Positions 52,010 through 62,055 of a stretch of DNA of 64,000 nucleotides are shown here, in pieces. The position numbers and the translations under genes were made by a program. The first letter of the stretch is position 1, and the number at the start of each line of letters is the position of its first letter. The notes under the pieces were generated by a model. The model was not told the DNA's origin, did no database searches, and was given only the letters and a program-made list of their open reading frames with translations. Origin of the DNA: Candidatus Dechloromonas phosphorivorans (GTDB lineage: Bacteria; Pseudomonadota; Gammaproteobacteria; Burkholderiales; Rhodocyclaceae); NCBI GenBank assembly GCA_016709495.1, contig JADJMS010000045.1, positions 62,001 to 126,000 of the forward strand, given 5' to 3'.

Positions 52010-54804
52010 TACAGCGTGCGAGCCACTTCCTGGATTTCGTAAACTTCAAGTTGATCGCCTTCCTGGATGTCATTGTTGTTCTTGAGCGACATACCGAATT
52101 CGAAGTTGTTGCGAACTTCCTTGACGTCATCCTTGAAGCGCTTGAGCGAGTCAAGTTCACCTTCCCACATGACGACATGGTTGCGCAACAGGCGAACACG
52201 CGAGGCACGTTTGATAACACCTTCCAGCATGTAACAACCGGCAATCGCGCCCACCTTCGAATTGTGGAAGACTTGGCGAATTTCAACCATACCAGTCACT
52301 TGCTCACGCTTCTCAGGCGACAACATGCCTGAAAGGGCTGCCTTGACTTCATCAACCGCGTCGTAAATCACATTGTAGTAACGGATATCAACACCGAAAG
52401 TTTCAGCCAGTTTGCGTGAACCAGCATCGGCACGCGTATTGAAGCCGATGATGACAGCGCCAGAAGCCTGCGCCAAATTGACGTCGGACTCGCTGATTGC
52501 ACCAACAGCACCGTGGATAACGTTGACCCGGACTTCTTCGTTGGCCAGCTTGGACAGCGTCTGGACCAGAGCCTCCTGGGAGCCTTGAACGTCGGCCTTG
52601 ACGATGAGCGCCAGGGTTTTGACATCGCCCTCTTCCATCTGCTGGAACATGTTTTCGAGCTTGGCGGCTTGCTGCTTGGCCAGCTTGACATCACGGAACT
52701 TGCCTTGACGGAATAGCGCGATTTCGCGTGCCTTCTTGTCATCGGCAAGCACAATAGCCTCTTCGCCAGCAGCCGGCACATCAGACAAGCCGAGAATTTC
52801 AACCGGAATGGATGGACCCGCCTCATCAATCGGCTTGCCATTTTCATCCAGCATGGCACGAACGCGGCCAGAAACCTGGCCAGCCAAAATAATGTCGCCA
52901 CGGCGCAAGGTACCGGACTGAACCAGCATGGTTGCCACTGCACCACGGCCCTTGTCGAGACGTGCTTCGATGATCAAACCCTTGGCCGGTGCATTGACTT
53001 GCGCCTTCAATTCGAGAATTTCGGCCTGAAGCAGCAATTGCTCAAGCAATTCATCGATACCCGTACCCTTTTTCGCGGAAACCCCGATAAAGGGAGAATC
53101 GCCGCCGTACTGTTCAGGAATGACGCCTTCGGCGACCAGTTCTTGGGTAACCCGATCCATATTGGCATCCGGCTTATCCATTTTATTGACCGCAACCACC
53201 AAGGGCACACCAGCCGCCTTGGCATGGTGAATCGCTTCTTTCGTTTGCGGCATCACGCCGTCGTCGGCTGCGACAACCAGAATAACGATGTCGGTTGCCT
53301 TGGCACCACGTGCTCGCATCGCGGTAAAGGCTTCGTGACCCGGGGTATCAAGGAAGGTCACCATGCCACGATCTGTTTCGACGTGGTAGGCACCAATGTG
53401 CTGGGTAATACCACCGGCTTCACCGGCGGCCACTTTGGCACGACGAATGTAGTCAAGCAAAGAAGTCTTGCCGTGGTCGACATGGCCCATAACGGTAACG
53501 ACTGGCGCACGCGACACGAACGGAAGGTCCTTATGCTCACCGCCTTGAGTCACCTCAAGGAAGGCGTCCGGATCATCGAGCTTGGCAGCAACCGGTGTGT
53601 GGCCCATTTCTTCGACCACAATCATGGCCGTTTCCTGGTCCAGCACCTGGTTGATGGTGACCATCGAACCCATTTTCATCATCGCCTTGATGACTTCGAT
53701 CGCCTTGACGGCCATCTTGTGCGCCAGATCGGTGACTGAAATGGTTTCCGGCACATGCACTTCGCGCACCATCGGCTCGGTCGGCGCCTGGAAACTGCCC
53801 TGACCATCATCCGATTTGCTGCTATTGCCGTGCTTCTTGTGACCCTGTCGCCCACTTTTCCAAGCGTTACCTGTGTCTGATGAACGTGTTTTGATGCCAG
53901 GCTTTTTCTTGCCGTCATCAGCACGGGCGTTACCGCCACCCTTCTTTGCATCCTTGCCAGGTGCATCTGCTTTTTTGTGCAGGGTGCCCTTTTCTGCAGC
54001 CGGCGCAGGCGCCTGAGTTTTAACCTGCGCCGCAGCCTGCTGCTTTGCCACCTCTGCAGCCTGCGCAGCAACTGCCGCCGCTTCGGCTTCGCGACGCTGG
54101 CGTATCACATTGGCTTCGCGCTCTTGTTTCTCGCGCATTTCGCGGGCCTGACGGGCCAGTAACTCGTGGTGACGACGATCATGATCATCACGGAACTGAC
54201 GCTCACCGGTTACCGGCACTGCAGTTTTGACAGGTTCAGCAACCGGGGGCTCAGGAGGAACTTCGACTGGCACCTCAACCGGCACCTCAACCGGCACCTC
54301 AACCGGCAACTCGACAACGACGACTGGTGGCGCTTCGACCACGACCGGTGCCTCAACCACGACCGGTGCCTCAACCACAACCGGTGCTTCGACTACAGGA
54401 ATCTCTTCGATCACTGGCGCAGCTTCGACTTCCACGACGCGCTCAATCTCAGCAACAGTTTCCTCGGGGAAATGCTCGACCGGCAATTCAGATACCTGAT
54501 CAGCACCGGGCTCGCGTTTCATCAGCACACGCTTTTTGCGTACCTCGACCTGCACCGTACGGGCGCGCCCATGGGCATCAGTCGCCTTGATTTCAGAAGT
54601 CTGCTTGCGGGTCAGTGTGATTTTGGTCTTGGACTCATCACCGTGCGCCCGGCGCAGGTAATCGAGCAGCTTGGCCTTATCCTGATCGGTCAGGGCATCA
54701 TTGTTGCCTTGTTTGCCAACGCCAGCCTTGCCTAATTGCTCAAGCAAAGCCACGACGGGCATTTTCAGTTCAACGGCGAATTGTGAAACAGTTGTTGCGG
54801 ACAT
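52009..54804 (-). CDS. infB: Translation initiation factor IF-2
   Basis: 931 aa. N-terminal IF2_N domain (SQFAVELKMPVVALLEQLGK), a long low-complexity linker including Val/Glu/Pro repeats (VVEAPVVVEAPVVVEAP and PVEVPVEVPVEVP) and an Arg/Glu/Ala-rich helix, then the G domain (VMGHVDHGKTSLLDYIR; DTPGHEAF; NKMDKP), and domains II-IV. Recruits fMet-tRNA to the 30S subunit. Intact over 2.8 kb, unlike several neighbours. The repeat section is prone to copy-number change. Confidence 0.96.
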   Translation of the reverse strand: MSATTVSQFAVELKMPVVALLEQLGKAGVGKQGNNDALTDQDKAKLLDYLRRAHGDESKTKITLTRKQTSEIKATDAHGRARTVQVEVRKKRVLMKREPGADQVSELPVEHFPEETVAEIERVVEVEAAPVIEEIPVVEAPVVVEAPVVVEAPVVVEAPPVVVVELPVEVPVEVPVEVPVEVPPEPPVAEPVKTAVPVTGERQFRDDHDRRHHELLARQAREMREKQEREANVIRQRREAEAAAVAAQAAEVAKQQAAAQVKTQAPAPAAEKGTLHKKADAPGKDAKKGGGNARADDGKKKPGIKTRSSDTGNAWKSGRQGHKKHGNSSKSDDGQGSFQAPTEPMVREVHVPETISVTDLAHKMAVKAIEVIKAMMKMGSMVTINQVLDQETAMIVVEEMGHTPVAAKLDDPDAFLEVTQGGEHKDLPFVSRAPVVTVMGHVDHGKTSLLDYIRRAKVAAGEAGGITQHIGAYHVETDRGMVTFLDTPGHEAFTAMRARGAKATDIVILVVAADDGVMPQTKEAIHHAKAAGVPLVVAVNKMDKPDANMDRVTQELVAEGVIPEQYGGDSPFIGVSAKKGTGIDELLEQLLLQAEILELKAQVNAPAKGLIIEARLDKGRGAVATMLVQSGTLRRGDIILAGQVSGRVRAMLDENGKPIDEAGPSIPVEILGLSDVPAAGEEAIVLADDKKAREIALFRQGKFRDVKLAKQQAAKLENMFQQMEEGDVKTLALIVKADVQGSQEALVQTLSKLANEEVRVNVIHGAVGAISESDVNLAQASGAVIIGFNTRADAGSRKLAETFGVDIRYYNVIYDAVDEVKAALSGMLSPEKREQVTGMVEIRQVFHNSKVGAIAGCYMLEGVIKRASRVRLLRNHVVMWEGELDSLKRFKDDVKEVRNNFEFGMSLKNNNDIQEGDQLEVYEIQEVARTL

Positions 54805-54821
54805 TCTTTACTACCTCCCGC

Positions 54822-56294
54822 TCACTCGAACCAGTGAGCCCGTGCCTTCAGAATAAGTTCTTTGGCACGCTCGTCATCAATGCCGGTCATTTCCGTCAAT
54901 TCATCCACTGCCAGTTCGGCGAGATCATCACGGGTCTTGACTCCATTTCCAGCCAGTTTGGCGGCCAGTTCCTTGCTCATGCCTTCAAGGCTGATCAGAT
55001 CATCCGCCACGCTCTCGAGTTGCTCCTCGGTAACGATGGCTTCAGTCAACAGCACATTGCGCGCACGATTACGCAGTTCATTGACCGTCTCTTCGTCAAG
55101 ACCGTCAATTTCCAGCATTTCGGCGAGCGGAACATAGGCCACTTCTTCGAGCGAAGAAAAACCTTCCTCGATCAGCAGATCGGCGAGCTCTTCGTCAATA
55201 TCCAGTTTTTCAATAAAAACCTGACGAGTAACCGTGTGCTCTGCATCCGATTTCTTGGCCGATTCATCCTGAGTCATCAGGTTGATCGTCCAGCCCGTCA
55301 ATTCGGAAGCAAGACGGACATTTTGTCCGTTGCGACCAATGGCAATCGCCAGATTATCTTCATCGACCACCACTTCCATCGCGTGTTTTTCTTCATCAAC
55401 AATGATCGAAGAAACTTCTGCCGGCGAAAGTGCACCGATAACAAACTGTGCCGGGTCGGCTGACCACAACACGATATCAATATTCTCGCCGCCGACTTCA
55501 TTGCGCACTGCGGTGACGCGGGAGCCGCGCAGACCAACGCAGGTGCCAATCGGATCAACCCGCGGATCATTCGACTTGACGGCAATCTTGGCGCGCAGAC
55601 CAGGGTCACGGGCACAAGCCTTCAACTCCATCAGACCATCAGAGATTTCCGGCACTTCGATATCGAACAGGCGAATGATGAACTCAGGTGCGGTACGCGA
55701 CAGAATGATCTGCGGGCCACGGGCATTGCGGTCAATACGCAACAGATAGGCACGAATGCGGTCACCAACACGCAGATTTTCCTTGGGAATCATCTGATCG
55801 CGTGGCAACAAGGCTTCAATCTTGCCTGCCTCGACGATGGCGTTACCACGTTCCATACGCTTGATGGTACCGAAAACAACACTCTCCTTGCGATCGAGGA
55901 AGTCAGAAAGAATCTGCTCACGCTCGGCATCACGAATTTTCTGGAGAATGACCTGCTTGGCAGCCTGCGCACCGATACGGCCGAAGTCGATCGCTTCCTG
56001 CGGCTCTTCGAGGGTGTCGCCACACTCTATTTCCGGGTCATCCTTCTGCGCATCGGAGAGCGGCTTCTCCATGTATTCATTGACGTATTCGTTATCGGGC
56101 ACAACCTGCCAACGACGAAAGGACTCGTAACTTCCGGTAGCGCGATCAATGGCGACCCGAACATCGGCCTCATCATGGATACGCTTTTTGGTCGCGGATG
56201 CGAGCGCCAGCTCAAGAGCACCAAATACGATGTCCTTGCTAACGCTCTTTTCGCGGGCCAATGCATCGACCAGCAGCAGAATTTCACGGCTCAT
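54822..56294 (-). CDS. nusA: Transcription termination/antitermination protein NusA
   Basis: 490 aa: N-terminal RNAP-binding domain (MSREILLLVDALAREKSVSK), S1 domain (GTIKRMERGNAIVEAGKIEA), two KH domains (GLRGSRVTAVRNEVGGENID and AIAIGRNGQNVRLASELTGW) and two C-terminal acidic helix-hairpin-helix repeats typical of proteobacteria (ADDLISLEGMSKELAAKLAG). Modulates pausing and rRNA antitermination. Confidence 0.96.
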   Translation of the reverse strand: MSREILLLVDALAREKSVSKDIVFGALELALASATKKRIHDEADVRVAIDRATGSYESFRRWQVVPDNEYVNEYMEKPLSDAQKDDPEIECGDTLEEPQEAIDFGRIGAQAAKQVILQKIRDAEREQILSDFLDRKESVVFGTIKRMERGNAIVEAGKIEALLPRDQMIPKENLRVGDRIRAYLLRIDRNARGPQIILSRTAPEFIIRLFDIEVPEISDGLMELKACARDPGLRAKIAVKSNDPRVDPIGTCVGLRGSRVTAVRNEVGGENIDIVLWSADPAQFVIGALSPAEVSSIIVDEEKHAMEVVVDEDNLAIAIGRNGQNVRLASELTGWTINLMTQDESAKKSDAEHTVTRQVFIEKLDIDEELADLLIEEGFSSLEEVAYVPLAEMLEIDGLDEETVNELRNRARNVLLTEAIVTEEQLESVADDLISLEGMSKELAAKLAGNGVKTRDDLAELAVDELTEMTGIDDERAKELILKARAHWFE

Positions 56295-56315
56295 GAGCTA
56301 AAACCTCCTAGTCCT

Positions 56316-56753
56316 TCAGTCGAATCTCGGCACTAGACGTGCCTTTTCGATATTATTAAATTCGAGTTCCACTTCTTCTTTTTCAAGGCGCAGACCCACT
56401 TTTCCTTCTTTGCAGCCCAGCAGCTCACCCTGAAAATTGCGGCGACCTGCGTGTGGAATACGTAGCTTGATCTGGATATCCTGACCGGCAAAGCGCTCAA
56501 AATCAGCCGCTTTTTTAACGACGCGATCCAAGCCAGGCGAGGAAATCTCCAGGCGATCAAAATCGATATTTTCGACTTCGAAAAGGCGAGTCAACTGATT
56601 GGAGACTTTGGCGCAATCTTCAACATCGATCCCGCTCTCTTTTTCGGAATCAATGAAGACACGAATCGTCCGGCCGCGCGGAGACATTTCGACATCGACG
56701 AGTTCGTAACCAAGACCGACAACGGTCGTTTCAAGAAGCGTGTTTAAATCCAT
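56316..56753 (-). CDS. rimP: Ribosome maturation factor RimP
   Basis: 145 aa from MDLNTLLETTVVGLGYELVD; the frame extends upstream but that part crosses a terminator hairpin. Conserved SPRGRTIRVFIDSEKESGID, VEDCAKVSNQLTRLFEVEN and EISSPGLDRVVKKAADF. Needed for 30S assembly. First gene of the operon running to pnp. Confidence 0.94.
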   Translation of the reverse strand: MDLNTLLETTVVGLGYELVDVEMSPRGRTIRVFIDSEKESGIDVEDCAKVSNQLTRLFEVENIDFDRLEISSPGLDRVVKKAADFERFAGQDIQIKLRIPHAGRRNFQGELLGCKEGKVGLRLEKEEVELEFNNIEKARLVPRFD

Positions 56754-56762
56754 AGCCACAAA

Positions 56763-56784
56763 TAAAAAATGGGCGAAACGCCCA
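56763..56784 (-). terminator. Terminator/attenuator hairpin in the rimP leader
   Basis: On the minus strand TGGGCG-TTT-CGCCCA followed by six T residues, ending only 10 bases before the rimP start. Because it lies downstream of the candidate promoter, it would act as an attenuator unless read through. Confidence 0.65.
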
Positions 56785-56836
56785 CTACAATAAAAAAGAT
56801 GCCTCGTCAGAAACGACAAGAGGAACAAACCCGTGA

Positions 56837-56842
56837 ATTATA
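56837..56842 (-). promoter_or_regulatory. -10 box of the rimP-nusA-infB operon
   Basis: Perfect TATAAT on the minus strand within the 127-bp gap between rluB and rimP, about 84 bases before the rimP start. No strong -35 is evident. The leader then contains a CCTC...GAGG pairing and the terminator hairpin. Confidence 0.55.
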
Positions 56843-56880
56843 ACGGATTTATTCCCTCCGGTAAATGAGTCTCGGGCTCT

Positions 56881-57938
56881 TTATGCGCTCTCATCGGGTG
56901 CATTCGCCGCTCTAATCGATTTTTCCAGCTCGCGAATGAACAGCTTGACCTCTTCCTCGGCCAGCTCCTTGGTCATACCTCGCTTGAGTTGCGGCGGCAG
57001 GCCTATCGGACCATAACGCACACGAATCAGACGGCTTACCGTACAGCCAACCGCCTCAAACATGCGGCGCACTTCGCGATTACGACCTTCAAACAACGCA
57101 ACGCGATACCAGTGATTGGCGCCTTCACCACCGCCATCTTCAAAACGGGCAAATTTGGCGATACCGTCTTCCAGCTCCACACCTCGAGTCAATTGCTGCT
57201 GGGCATCCAGCGTCACTTCACCGAGCACACGCACTGCGTACTCGCGCACCAGTTCAGAACTGGGGTGCATCAACTTGTTGGCCAACTCACCTGAAGTCGT
57301 AAACAACAACAAGCCAGAGGTATTGAAGTCAAGGCGCCCAACATTGATCCAACGCCCGCCACGCACGCGCGGCAAAGCAGAAAATACGGAAGGACGGCCA
57401 TCCGGATCATCGCGCGAAACGATTTCACCTTCCGGCTTGTGATACATCAGTACACGTGGCGTCCGGGTACTGACAAAACGGGTATTGATCAGCCGGCCAC
57501 CAATCTTGACTTTGTCGCTCGGCACCACGGATTGACCGATGGTAGCGACGACGCCATTGACTGTGATACGACCAGCAACAATCCATTCTTCCATTTCGCG
57601 ACGCGAACCAACGCCAGCTTGTGCCAGCACCTTCTGCAAACGCTCCGGTTCGGCTTCGACAATCGGCCTGCCGTTGCGACCAATACTGCCGCGATTGGCG
57701 CGACCGGTTTGCGGCTTGGGCGCCCGCCGTGATGGCTTGGCAGCCGGGGCGGCGGTTTCGGTGACCTCTTCAACTCGCTGCCGGGCACCGCGACCACGCG
57801 GCACCCCCCGGGTTACTGTTATGCCCCCAAGGGCACTTCCTTCGGGGCGCGGCCAACGCCATTTTCCGGCCGTTTTTTTTCAAAACCGCCCTCGCCCTTG
57901 GCGGGCGACGAGCGAAGCGGAGTTCGTTTAGTTTTCAT
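56881..57938 (-). CDS. rluB: 23S rRNA pseudouridine synthase RluB (one indel)
   Basis: S4 domain (PERLQKVLAQAGVGSRREME, IVAGRITVNG) followed by the RsuA-type catalytic domain: PRVLMYHKPEGEIVSRDDPD, catalytic aspartate in WINVGRLDFNTSGLLLFT, and EGRNREVRRMFEAVGCTVSR. Modifies U2605 in 23S rRNA. The N-terminus can be traced to ATG 57938 (MKTKRTPLRSSPAKGEGGFE), overlapping the scpB end by 11 bases, if one base missing near 57825 is restored. That region contains a GC-rich inverted repeat. RsuA is the alternative, but the basic N-terminal extension favours RluB. Confidence 0.88.
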
Positions 57939-58470
57939 AGTTCAGCTCCAGTGTCTGGCTGATTTGTTCGAGCGGCGGCAGTTCACTGACGCTGCGCAGG
58001 CCCAGATCATCAAGAAATTGTTTGGTCGTGGCAAAAAGCGCCGGCCGACCGGGTGTTTCGCGATGCCCGACGACATCGATCCAGCCACGCTCTTCGAGCG
58101 TTTTGACAACATTTGTATTCACCGCAACCCCGCGAATTTCCTCAATATCGCCGCGCGTCACGGGCTGACGGTACGCGATGATAGCCAAGGTTTCGAGCAT
58201 TGCCCGAGAATATTTTGGCGGTTTTTCCGGGTTAAGGCGTTCTAGATAAGGCAAATACTCAGCCCGCGTGCGAAAACGCCAGCCGGAAGCCAGTTGAATC
58301 AACTCTACCGGTCGCTCCGCCCAATCGTCGCGCAGATCATCCAGCAATTTACGCACAACATCAGTCGACAATTCCTCGTCGAACATTTTGCGCAGTTCGA
58401 GCGGCGTCATCGGCTCATGAGCAGCCAGCAAAGCCGCTTCAAGCACTTTCTTGACTTGGCTCGCTTCCAC
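57928..58470 (-). CDS. scpB: Segregation and condensation protein B
   Basis: 180 aa, two winged-helix domains (KVLEAALLAAHEPMTPLELR; YSRAMLETLAIIAYRQPVTR; IEEIRGVAVNTNVVKTLEER). Kite subunit of the SMC-ScpAB condensin. Overlaps the 3' end of scpA by 32 bases and the rluB start by 11. Confidence 0.94.
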   Translation of the reverse strand: MEASQVKKVLEAALLAAHEPMTPLELRKMFDEELSTDVVRKLLDDLRDDWAERPVELIQLASGWRFRTRAEYLPYLERLNPEKPPKYSRAMLETLAIIAYRQPVTRGDIEEIRGVAVNTNVVKTLEERGWIDVVGHRETPGRPALFATTKQFLDDLGLRSVSELPPLEQISQTLELNYEN

Positions 58471-59276
58471 CTTGATGAACTCTCACGTAAATCGGCTGAA
58501 AAGCCTCAGTTTGGGTAAATTCGACCAGTTTTTCGCGCGCCAACTCAAGCATGGCGAGAAAATGCACCACCAGCCCAGGCGCGCCCATTTCAGGGTCGAA
58601 CATCGTTTCAAATTGAACAAAACCGCCACGTTCCTGCAAAAGACGCAGGATGATGCCCATATGTTCGCGTACCGACAACTCTTCGCGGCCAATTTTGTGG
58701 TTCTTGTTCAACTTTGCCTGGCGGAAGATGCTATCCCAGGCTTCTTTCAAATCAGCCACCGAGACATCGGGATGACGCACGTAAAGCGACTTTTCAACTA
58801 GCGTTTCCACCCAGTAAAACTCACGCTCAGCCTGCGGCATTTCGTTCAGTTTCTGGCCGGCGAGCTTCATCTGCTCGTATTCCATCAAGCGACGCACCAG
58901 CTCGGCCCGCGGATCTTCAGCTTCGTCGCCTTCGCCCACTTTGGTCCGTGGCAACAACATGCGCGACTTGATCTCTATCAGCATCGCCGCCATCACCAGA
59001 TACTCGGCCGCCAACTCAAGATTGCTGGCCTGCATGCTGTCGATGTAATCAAGATATTGCCGGGTCAGCGGCGCCATCGGGATGTCGAGAATATCGACAT
59101 TGGCCTTGCGTATCAGGTACAACAACAGGTCGAGCGGCCCCTCGAAGGCATCGAGCATGATCTCGAGCGCATCCGGCGGAATGTAAAGATCTTGCGGCAG
59201 ATGCTCCATCGCCGTCCCGTAAATACGGGCAACGGATAAACAGCTCTGCCTGAGGCGCATCAACCACTGCATTCAT
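58439..59276 (-). CDS. scpA: Segregation and condensation protein A (one indel)
   Basis: Kleisin subunit bridging the SMC heads. Conserved ALEIMLDAFEGPLDLLLYLI, NVDILDIPMAPLTRQYLDYI, AAEYLVMAAMLIEIKSRMLL and the C-terminal winged helix near FLAMLELAREKLVEFTQTEA. The start is MNAVVDAPQAELFI at 59276; an extra C near 59232 shifts into the frame of VARIYGTAMEHLPQDLYIPP. About 278 aa. Confidence 0.92.
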
Positions 59277-59278
59277 GA

Positions 59279-59572
59279 TCACGAGGCGGCCGTGCGGCCT
59301 TTGCCTTTGTAATGCAGATGCAGATTGCGTACATAAATGACCAGGCTAAGGGCCTGACCAAAGATGAAGACCGGATCTTTGCGGTGAATGGCGTAAATGG
59401 TCAACACAACGCCACCGGCCAGACTGAAATACCAGAAAGAGACCGGAATAACGACCATTTTTGCTTTTTCACTGGTCCACCACTGAATCACGAAGCGCAT
59501 CATGAACAGCGCCTGGCCACCGAAACCAATGCCGATCCAGATCAGCGTTTCCCAATCCATACCAAACATCAA
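59279..59572 (-). CDS. LAB_N-domain membrane protein (lipid-A-disaccharide synthase N-terminal-like)
   Basis: 97 aa with three membrane segments: ETLIWIGIGFGGQALFMMRF, SFWYFSLAGGVVLTIYAIH and FIFGQALSLVIYVRNLHLHY. WWTSEKAKMVVIPVSFWYFS is the LAB_N signature (QW..SEK...S..P..FW..S). Freestanding LAB_N proteins often accompany glycosyltransferases in lipid A decoration; none is here, so the partner is unknown. It overlaps the trpS stop by four bases. Confidence 0.85.
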   Translation of the reverse strand: MMFGMDWETLIWIGIGFGGQALFMMRFVIQWWTSEKAKMVVIPVSFWYFSLAGGVVLTIYAIHRKDPVFIFGQALSLVIYVRNLHLHYKGKGRTAAS

Positions 59573-60771
59573 TGGTATTCCAGCCCCATCGCTTCGCGAA
59601 CGTCACGCATGGTTTCGCGGGCGTATTCACGCGCCTTTTCGCAGCCGTCGGCAATGATGTTCTTGACCAGCGTCGGATCGTCCAGATACATCTGGGCGCG
59701 CTCGCGCATCGGCACCTGTTCGCGCAGAATGCCGTCAATCACCGGCTGCTTGCACTCGATACAGCCAATACCGGCGGTGCGGCAGCCCTGCTGCACCCAC
59801 TCCTTGCAGGCATCGTTGGAATAAACCTGATGCAACTGCCAGACCGGGCATTTGGTCGGCTCGCCCGGATCGTTGCGGCGGACGCGAGCCGGATCAGTCG
59901 GCATGCTCTTGACCTTCTTGGCGACTGATTCCTCGGATTCGCGCATGGTGATCGTGTTGTTGTAGGACTTGGACATCTTGTGCCCATCCAGCCCCGGCAT
60001 CTTCGACTCTTCCGGTTAACAAATAACCTGGCTCAACCAGAATCATCTTGCCGGTACCTTCAAGGAATCCGAACAAACGCTCGCGGTCAACTGCTGACAG
60101 GTGCTGAATTTCATTGAGCATGGCATGCGCCTGCTCAATGGCTTCCTCGTCCCCCTCCTGCTGGAAACGGACACGCAGTTCTTCGTAAAGACGTGCCTTC
60201 TTGCTGTCCAGGCGCTTGACCGCTTCGCGCGCCTTATCCTCGAATCCCGGCTCACGGCCATACATATGGTTGAAGCGACGCGCCAGTTCACGGGTAAATT
60301 CAACGTGCGGGATCTGGTCCTCACCCACCGGCACCTTGTCAGCACGGTAAATCAGAATATCGGCGCTCATCAGCAGCGGGTAGCCGAGGAAGCCATAAGT
60401 TGTCAGATCCTTGCCAGCCAGTTTTTCCTGCTGATCCTTGTAGGTCGGCACACGTTCCAGCCAACCGAGCGGCGTCATCATCGACATCAGCAAATGCAGT
60501 TCAGCATGCTCCGGCACTTTCGACTGGATGAACAAAGTTGCCTGATTGGGATCGACACCGGCGGCCAGCCAATCGATGACCATATCCATCGAAGACTTCT
60601 CGATACCCAGCGGATTATCGTACTGGGTGGTCAGCGCATGCCAGTCAGCCACAAAAAACAGGCAGGGATACTCATGCTGGAGCTTGACCCAGTTCTTGAG
60701 AACGCCGTGATAGTGGCCAAGATGGAGGGCGCCCGTGGGGCGCATGCCGAGAGAACACGTTCAGCGTACAT
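59569..60771 (-). CDS. trpS: Tryptophanyl-tRNA synthetase (two indels)
   Basis: Class I synthetase, about 400 aa. HIGH-type motif GALHLGHYHGVLKNW, Trp-pocket segment MTPLGWLERVPTYKDQ, SADILIYRADKVPVGEDQIP, and KMSKS in GLDGHKMSKSYNN. Breaks: a missing G near 60743 (the start then reads MYAERVLSGMRPTGALHLGH) and an extra G near 60013 (LLTEESKMPGLDGH). Essential, so both are probably sequence errors. Follows the site-2 protease gene on the same strand. Confidence 0.92.
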
Positions 60772-60774
60772 AGT

Positions 60775-61430
60775 CGATCAATAAAGCCCAAAAATAGTTT
60801 CAATAGCCCGCGCCGCAAAAGATCACCCGGGTTCATGATCTCGCCAAGAATGCCGGTGAACAACAACACCAAAATCGGAAAACCCCAGCGCTCCAACTGG
60901 GCAAAACGCCATGCCAGCCATGCGGCAGCAGGCTGACAGCAATGCGTCCGCCGTCGAGCGGCGGTAGTGGAAAGAGATTGAGCACCATCAACACGCAATT
61001 CACCATGACGCCAATCTTGCTCATTTCAGAGAGCGGTAACGTGAAGTCGTTACTCGGCATCAACCAGGCCATTTTGAGCAAGACAGCCCAGCAAAGGCCA
61101 TTACCAGGTTGGCTGCCGGTCCCGCGGCCGCCACCCAGAGCATGTCGCTTTTGGATTGCGCAAACGGCTGAAATCGACCGGCACCGGCTTGGCGTAGCCA
61201 AACAGGAAGGTGCCGCCCGAAAATAGCAGGATGGAAGCCAGGGAATAACGATGGTGCCCAGCAAGTCAATAATGACGCATCGGATTCCAGGCTGATCCGG
61301 CCCACGTTGCCGGGCGGTGGGATCACCAAAATGGCGTGCCGCGTATCCATGCGCGGCTTCGTGCAAGGTAATCGCGAAAATTACGGGCAGCGCGGCAACA
61401 GCGATGGTCTGGATCAGGCTTTCGATCCCA
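60775..61430 (-). CDS. Site-2 protease family (M50) zinc metalloprotease (many indels)
   Basis: Polytopic membrane protease. The N-terminal helix IQTIAVAALPVIFAITLHEA contains HEAAH (zinc ligands), then AARHFGDPTA; after frame changes ITLLGTIVIP-like and FGYAKPVPV-type segments follow, then DMLWVAAAGPAANLVMAFAG and VLMVLNLFPLPPLDGGR, with the third zinc ligand in the last motif. At least five indels; boundaries are approximate. Typically found beside trpS and a YciO gene in betaproteobacteria; the substrate is unknown. Confidence 0.8.
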
Positions 61431-62053
61431 CCAACCCAGCCCGAAGGAGTCCGAGCGAGCCGCGCCCGGCACGGATCAGCTCGGGCGCTGGACCCGTCAG
61501 ATCAATGATCGTGGTCGGCTCGGTGCCACAATGGACCAGCATCAAGAATGAATTCGAGTTGATCTTCCAGACGATCCTGAATTTCCCAGCCTTCAGTCAG
61601 CGGAATTCGTCGCCCGGCAGTTGCAGCGTGGTGGTCAATAACGGCTCATTGAGTTCTTCAAGCAGAGCCAGCGCCACCGGGTGATTCGGCACGCGCAGAC
61701 CGATCGTCTTCGTTTGGGGTGCAACACGCGACGCGGCAACTCCTTAGAGCCTTCGAGATGAAGGTATAGCTACCCGGCGTCGTCGCCTTGAGCAGGCGGT
61801 ACTGCGCGTTATCGACGCGGGCAAAATGAGCGATTTCAGAAAGATCGCGCACCATCAGCGTCAGGTGATGGCGTTCATCCATCTGGCGAATCAGGCGAAT
61901 ACGATCCATCGCTTCCTTGTCGCCCAGATGGCAACCCAGGCGTAACGGAGTCGGTCGGCAAGGCGACGAGGCGCCATTACGAATAAACTCGGCAGCCTGC
62001 ACCAGCAAACGCTGCTGTGGCGATTCGGGATGAATATTGACGACGCGAGCCAT
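61431..62053 (-). CDS. YciO/Sua5-family (L-threonylcarbamoyladenylate synthase-like) protein (many indels)
   Basis: Starts MARVVNIHPESPQQRLLVQA, AEFIRNGA, then the ATP/threonine-binding region around CHLGDKEAMDRIRLIRQMDE and HHLTLMVRDLSEIAHFARVD, LLKATTPGSYTFI, and in other frames NHPVALALLEELNEPLLTTT, EIQDRLEDQLEFILDAG and CGTEPTTIIDLTG. YciO paralogues share the Sua5 fold; their activity toward t6A is low or undetermined. Three bases separate it from the PHP gene upstream. The 3' boundary is uncertain because of indels. Confidence 0.75.
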
Positions 62054-62055
62054 AT

